DNA from: Pseudopelobacter sp964601865
GTDB taxonomy: Bacteria > Desulfobacterota > Desulfuromonadia > Geobacterales > Pseudopelobacteraceae
Assembly: GCA_964601865.1 (NCBI GenBank)
Contig: CAZRPI010000075.1
Location: forward strand, 1 to 17,638
DNA length: 17,638 nt
Direction: 5' to 3'
Numbering within the stretch: position 1 is the stretch's first letter; the number at the start of each line of letters is the position of its first letter. Below, piece after piece: positions 14,715-17,638 of this stretch. Below the pieces are notes generated by a model, which searched no databases, was not told the DNA's origin, and worked only from the letters and a program-made list of their open reading frames with translations. A program made the translations under genes and the position numbers.

Positions 14715-17120
14715 ATGAACGTTACCTACAGCTGGCTCAAGGAATATGTGGATTTTGACCTCACCCCCGAGCAACTTGCCGATCTTTTGACCATGCTCGG
14801 GCTTGAGGTCGAGGGAATGCAGAATCTCGGTTCAGGTATGGACGATGTGGTCGTGGCTGTTGTCGAGGAAAAGAGGCAGCATCCCAATGCCGACAAGCTG
14901 TCGCTCTGCAGGGTCAATTCCGGAAGCGAGGTGCTGGATATAGTATGCGGCGCCCAGAATTTTTCCGCCGGGGATACGGTGGCCCTGGCGCGGATCGGCG
15001 CCGTTCTGCCCGGTGACTTCAAGATAAAGCGTTCCAAAATCCGCGGTGCGGAATCCTTCGGCATGCTCTGCTCGGAAAAGGAGCTGGGGCTGGCTGAGGA
15101 AAGCTCCGGCATCATGATTCTTCCCTCCGGTCTGAAACTTGGTCAGCCGGTGTTCGAAGCGCTCGGCCTGAAGGATACGCTCTTTGAGGTCGGTCTGACC
15201 CCCAATCGCGCCGACTGCCTGAGCGTGATCGGCATCGCCCGTGAAATAGCCGCGAAGCTGGGCAAGTCCGTGACCAGTCCGGCAGCAACCCCGGAAGAGG
15301 GGGAAGTGGATACCTCCGATCTCATCAAGGTCACTGTGGAGGACGCGGAACTCTGCCCCCGGTACGCAGCCAGGTACGTATCCGGCTGCCGCATCGCTCC
15401 CTCGCCTGACTGGCTGGTCAAGCGTCTGAACTCGGTCGGGATACGTTCCATCAACAACGTCGTGGACGTGACCAATCTGGTCATGATGGAGCTCGGCCAG
15501 CCGCTGCACGCCTTCGATTGCGACCTGCTGGCCGGCCGGCGCATCGTTGTCCGGCGCGCGGTGGAAGGTGAAGTGTTTACCACTCTTGACAGCCAGCAGA
15601 GAACTCTCACCGCCAACGACCTGGTTATCTGTGACGGAGAACGCCCGGTGGCGCTGGCCGGGGTAATGGGGGGAGAAAACTCGGAAATAGCGCCGGAAAC
15701 CACCAATGTGCTCCTGGAAAGCGCATTTTTCAAGCCGGCCGCCATCCGCGCGACCAGCAAACGGCTTGGCCTGCGCACCGAATCTTCCCATCGTTTCGAG
15801 CGCGGCATCGACATTGGTGGGACCCTACGCGCGCTTGACCGGGCCGCGGCTCTGATAGCCGAACTGGCGGGCGGTACGGTTGCGCGGGGCGCGCTGGATG
15901 TATATCCAGGAAAATCAGAGCCCAAGGTCATCGTACTGCGCCCCTCACGGGCCAATGAGCTGATAGGAGTTAGTCTGTCAACCGACGAGATGGTAACAAT
16001 TCTCACCAACCTCTCGTTTCCGGTCAGGGGGCTGTCCGACGGAAATCTCGAAGTAACCGTGCCTACCTACAGGGTTGATATCGAGCGTGAAATCGATCTG
16101 GTGGAGGAAATTGCCCGTCTGAACGGCTTTGACAGGATTCCCGCGACCCTCCCGGGGGCCGGAACCGGATTTGAGCCGGCAACGCCGCATCAGAAGCTGG
16201 AATGCGCCATTCGTCACATCCTGGTCAGCCATGGCATGAACGAGATCATCAACTACAGCTTTACATCACCTGAAGCGGTGGACAAGCTGATGCTCGGTGA
16301 CGACGACCCGCGCCGCAGCGCTGTTAGTCTCACCAATCCGCTGATCGAAGAACATTCGATCATGCGTACGACCCTGCTGCCTGGAGTGCTGGAGACGGTC
16401 GCCCGTAACGCGAGTTTCCGCTCCCTTGATTTGAGGCTGTTCGAGATCCGCAGGGTATATCTGCCGGTGGCTGGTGAAAAGATGCCCAACGAACCGCTCA
16501 TCGTTACCGGCGCCCTGACCGGAGCCAGGGAAAGGCTGGGGTGGTGTAATGCCACGGATGCGGTTGATTTTTACGACGTCAAGGGGATTGTGGAAAATAT
16601 CCTGGAACTCCTTCACATCAACGGAGTGAAATGGGTTTCTGATAACCCTGAGACCTACCATCATCCGGGAAAGTCATGCGGCATCATGGTGGGACGGGAT
16701 CGGATCGGTGCCCTCGGCGAGATCCATCCCGTTGTGCAGGAAAAGTTCGGCCTTGAAAAGCCGGTTTTCACCTTTGAGCTTGAGTTTGACAAGCTTGTGA
16801 AGTATTCTCGTCGCCAGTACGCCATTTCCGTACCGTCGCGCTTCCCCGACAGCTCCCGTGATATCGCCATGCTGGTTCCGGAAGATACCGTCTCTGAGCG
16901 GATAATGGAATGCATCAAGGGGGTAAGGGCCAGGGAGATCGAGCAGGCGGATATTTTCGATGTATACCGGGGAAGCGGTATCCCCGAGAGCTGTAAAAGT
17001 GTCGCGGTTCGCATCCGGTATCGCTCCTTTGAGCGTACGTTGCAGGATGACGAGATCGGGGCCATCCATGGCAAGATCATTGATGCCCTGGTTAATAAGT
17101 TAAAGGTATCAATAAGATAA
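14715..17120 (+). CDS. pheT: Phenylalanyl-tRNA synthetase beta subunit, 801 aa
   Basis: Partner of PheS; binds tRNA-Phe and edits Tyr-tRNA-Phe. Domains: N-terminal MNVTYSWLKEYVDFDLTPEQLADLLTM module, EMAP-like tRNA-binding OB fold (about 39-150, with HPNADKLSLCRV and IVCGAQNF), B3/B4 editing domain (about 205-375, LKRLNSVGIRSINNVVDVTN and HAFDCD), B5 (about 400-470), core domain with INYSFTSPE, and C-terminal ferredoxin-like anticodon domain (708-801, SRFPDSSRDIAM). The 801 residues agree with the family. ATG 14715 is chosen because the family begins at this motif; a GTG at 14682 in frame adds 11 unconserved residues. No strong SD is visible, and the 102-nt gap after pheS suggests the two are still co-transcribed. 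Confidence 0.96.
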   Translation: MNVTYSWLKEYVDFDLTPEQLADLLTMLGLEVEGMQNLGSGMDDVVVAVVEEKRQHPNADKLSLCRVNSGSEVLDIVCGAQNFSAGDTVALARIGAVLPGDFKIKRSKIRGAESFGMLCSEKELGLAEESSGIMILPSGLKLGQPVFEALGLKDTLFEVGLTPNRADCLSVIGIAREIAAKLGKSVTSPAATPEEGEVDTSDLIKVTVEDAELCPRYAARYVSGCRIAPSPDWLVKRLNSVGIRSINNVVDVTNLVMMELGQPLHAFDCDLLAGRRIVVRRAVEGEVFTTLDSQQRTLTANDLVICDGERPVALAGVMGGENSEIAPETTNVLLESAFFKPAAIRATSKRLGLRTESSHRFERGIDIGGTLRALDRAAALIAELAGGTVARGALDVYPGKSEPKVIVLRPSRANELIGVSLSTDEMVTILTNLSFPVRGLSDGNLEVTVPTYRVDIEREIDLVEEIARLNGFDRIPATLPGAGTGFEPATPHQKLECAIRHILVSHGMNEIINYSFTSPEAVDKLMLGDDDPRRSAVSLTNPLIEEHSIMRTTLLPGVLETVARNASFRSLDLRLFEIRRVYLPVAGEKMPNEPLIVTGALTGARERLGWCNATDAVDFYDVKGIVENILELLHINGVKWVSDNPETYHHPGKSCGIMVGRDRIGALGEIHPVVQEKFGLEKPVFTFELEFDKLVKYSRRQYAISVPSRFPDSSRDIAMLVPEDTVSERIMECIKGVRAREIEQADIFDVYRGSGIPESCKSVAVRIRYRSFERTLQDDEIGAIHGKIIDALVNKLKVSIR

Positions 17121-17126
17121 AAACTG

Positions 17127-17155
17127 TTGCGAAATTGATTCCCCCGTGCTATAAA
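17127..17155 (+). promoter_or_regulatory. Promoter for ihfA
   Basis: TTGCGA (17127-17132), a 17-nt spacer and TATAAA (17150-17155) lie in the 84-nt pheT-ihfA gap. The -10 matches 5 of 6 and the -35 4 of 6 consensus bases, with ideal spacing. The downstream region to 17190 is AT-rich, which may suit binding of IHF to its own leader, but no clear IHF site was established. Confidence 0.6.
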
Positions 17156-17204
17156 AATTTTCCTTTTATAAGTTTCAAGAAAAAGTTATTTGATTGAGGT
17201 TGTT

Positions 17205-17495
17205 ATGACCAAAGCTGATATCGTCGAACGAATTCACCAGAAAATTGGTTTCTCAAAGAAGGAATCCGCCGAAATGGTGGAAACTGTTTTCAGTATTATT
17301 AAAACAACACTGGAAACCGGAGAAAAGATCAAGATTGCTGGTTTCGGCAATTTTGTCGTCAAGCAGAAGGCGGATCGCCGCGGGCGCAACCCCCAGACGG
17401 GTGAGACCATTACGATTGCGGCCCGTCGCATCCTGACTTTCAAGCCGAGTCAGGTTTTGAAGAATGCCATCAACGTCGAGAAAGGGGTTGCGTAG
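17205..17495 (+). CDS. ihfA: Integration host factor alpha subunit, 96 aa
   Basis: DNA-bending nucleoid protein that works as a heterodimer with IHF-beta. The sequence is a full HU/IHF fold: MTKADIVERIHQKIGFSKKES, dimer core, GFGNF (46-50), the beta-arm RRGRNPQTGETITI (58-71) with the intercalating proline P63, and FKPSQVLKNAIN. It fits IHF-alpha by placement directly after pheT, as in E. coli, and by length, although alpha and beta or HU cannot be separated with certainty by eye. ATG 17205 is preferred to a TTG at 17190 because GAGG (17196-17199) lies 5 nt upstream and IhfA begins MTKA. Confidence 0.92.
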   Translation: MTKADIVERIHQKIGFSKKESAEMVETVFSIIKTTLETGEKIKIAGFGNFVVKQKADRRGRNPQTGETITIAARRILTFKPSQVLKNAINVEKGVA

Positions 17496-17507
17496 CAATA
17501 TCTGCTC

Positions 17508-17638
17508 ATGGACTCCGGTTTTCCCGACAGGTTGTACTACAAGATCGGTGAAGTCGCCCATATTATCGGAGTCAGGACTTCGGTGCTCCGTTTCTGGGAG
17601 AGTGAGTTCTCATTCCTTAAGCCTGAAAAGAGCAGCAG
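17508..17638 (+). CDS. MerR-family transcriptional regulator, C-terminus cut by the window
   Basis: The first 43 residues are visible, starting MDSGFPDRLYYKIGEVAHIIGV. They match a MerR-type winged-helix DNA-binding domain: YYKIGEVAHIIGVRTSVLRFWESEF (the YKIGEVA helix-turn-helix and the RFWE wing start), then LKPEKSS. It starts 12 nt after ihfA with no terminator, so it is probably in the ihfA transcript; no strong SD is seen, which suggests coupling. A MerR-like gene after ihfA is common in Geobacter and relatives. The effector cannot be judged because the C-terminal domain is missing. Confidence 0.88.
   Translation, partial: MDSGFPDRLYYKIGEVAHIIGVRTSVLRFWESEFSFLKPEKSS

Noticed and set aside
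1..17638. A novel defence, mobile or biosynthetic system
   Set aside because: Every gene belongs to a recognisable housekeeping or envelope family except the small zinc-ribbon protein; no CRISPR repeats, insertion sequences or toxin-antitoxin pairs were seen on either strand.

Overview
This window reads as ordinary chromosomal core sequence from a Geobacter-like deltaproteobacterium (Desulfuromonadia, Geobacterales or the Pelobacter propionicus group). The assignment is inferred from a citramalate synthase for isoleucine synthesis, the order thrS-infC-rpmI-rplT-pheS-pheT-ihfA-merR, a small Geobacter-style zinc-ribbon protein, and moderately high GC with strong Shine-Dalgarno (SD) sequences. 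No database search was possible. I see no transposon, phage gene, CRISPR array or toxin-antitoxin pair. I also find no convincing undescribed multi-gene system; the interest lies in translation-start and leader-RNA details.

Left part, minus strand (1-4414): a truncated mtaB (tRNA ms2t6A methylthiotransferase) lies downstream of a 1207-residue DUF748/AsmA-like envelope protein. A 57-nt gap with no terminator separates them, so they probably share an operon. A 284-nt divergent intergenic region follows.

Middle part, plus strand: cimA (TTG start, hairpin next to its SD); a secreted or anchored SLBB plus helix-hairpin-helix ComEA-like protein whose reading frame contains a terminator-like hairpin; a 51-residue zinc-ribbon protein too small to be listed by usual ORF cut-offs; an intrinsic terminator; then the overlapping set rph-rdgB-rlmD (RNA 3' processing, nucleotide-pool cleaning, 23S rRNA methylation). 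The last two junctions overlap as ATGA, so translation is probably coupled.

Right part, plus strand: tRNA-Val(GAC) with its own promoter, starting just after rlmD, and its own terminator; then the translation block thrS, infC, rpmI, rplT, pheS, pheT, followed by ihfA and a truncated MerR-family regulator. infC appears to start with the very rare codon ATA, which fits the known autoregulation of IF3 through near-cognate starts. A strong intrinsic terminator lies 13 nt before pheS, dividing the ribosomal-protein genes from pheST. ihfA has a good sigma70-type promoter in the pheT-ihfA gap.

Together the genes supply translation (two aminoacyl-tRNA synthetases, IF3, L35, L20, a tRNA, rRNA and tRNA modification enzymes), isoleucine precursor synthesis, and the DNA-bending protein IHF.
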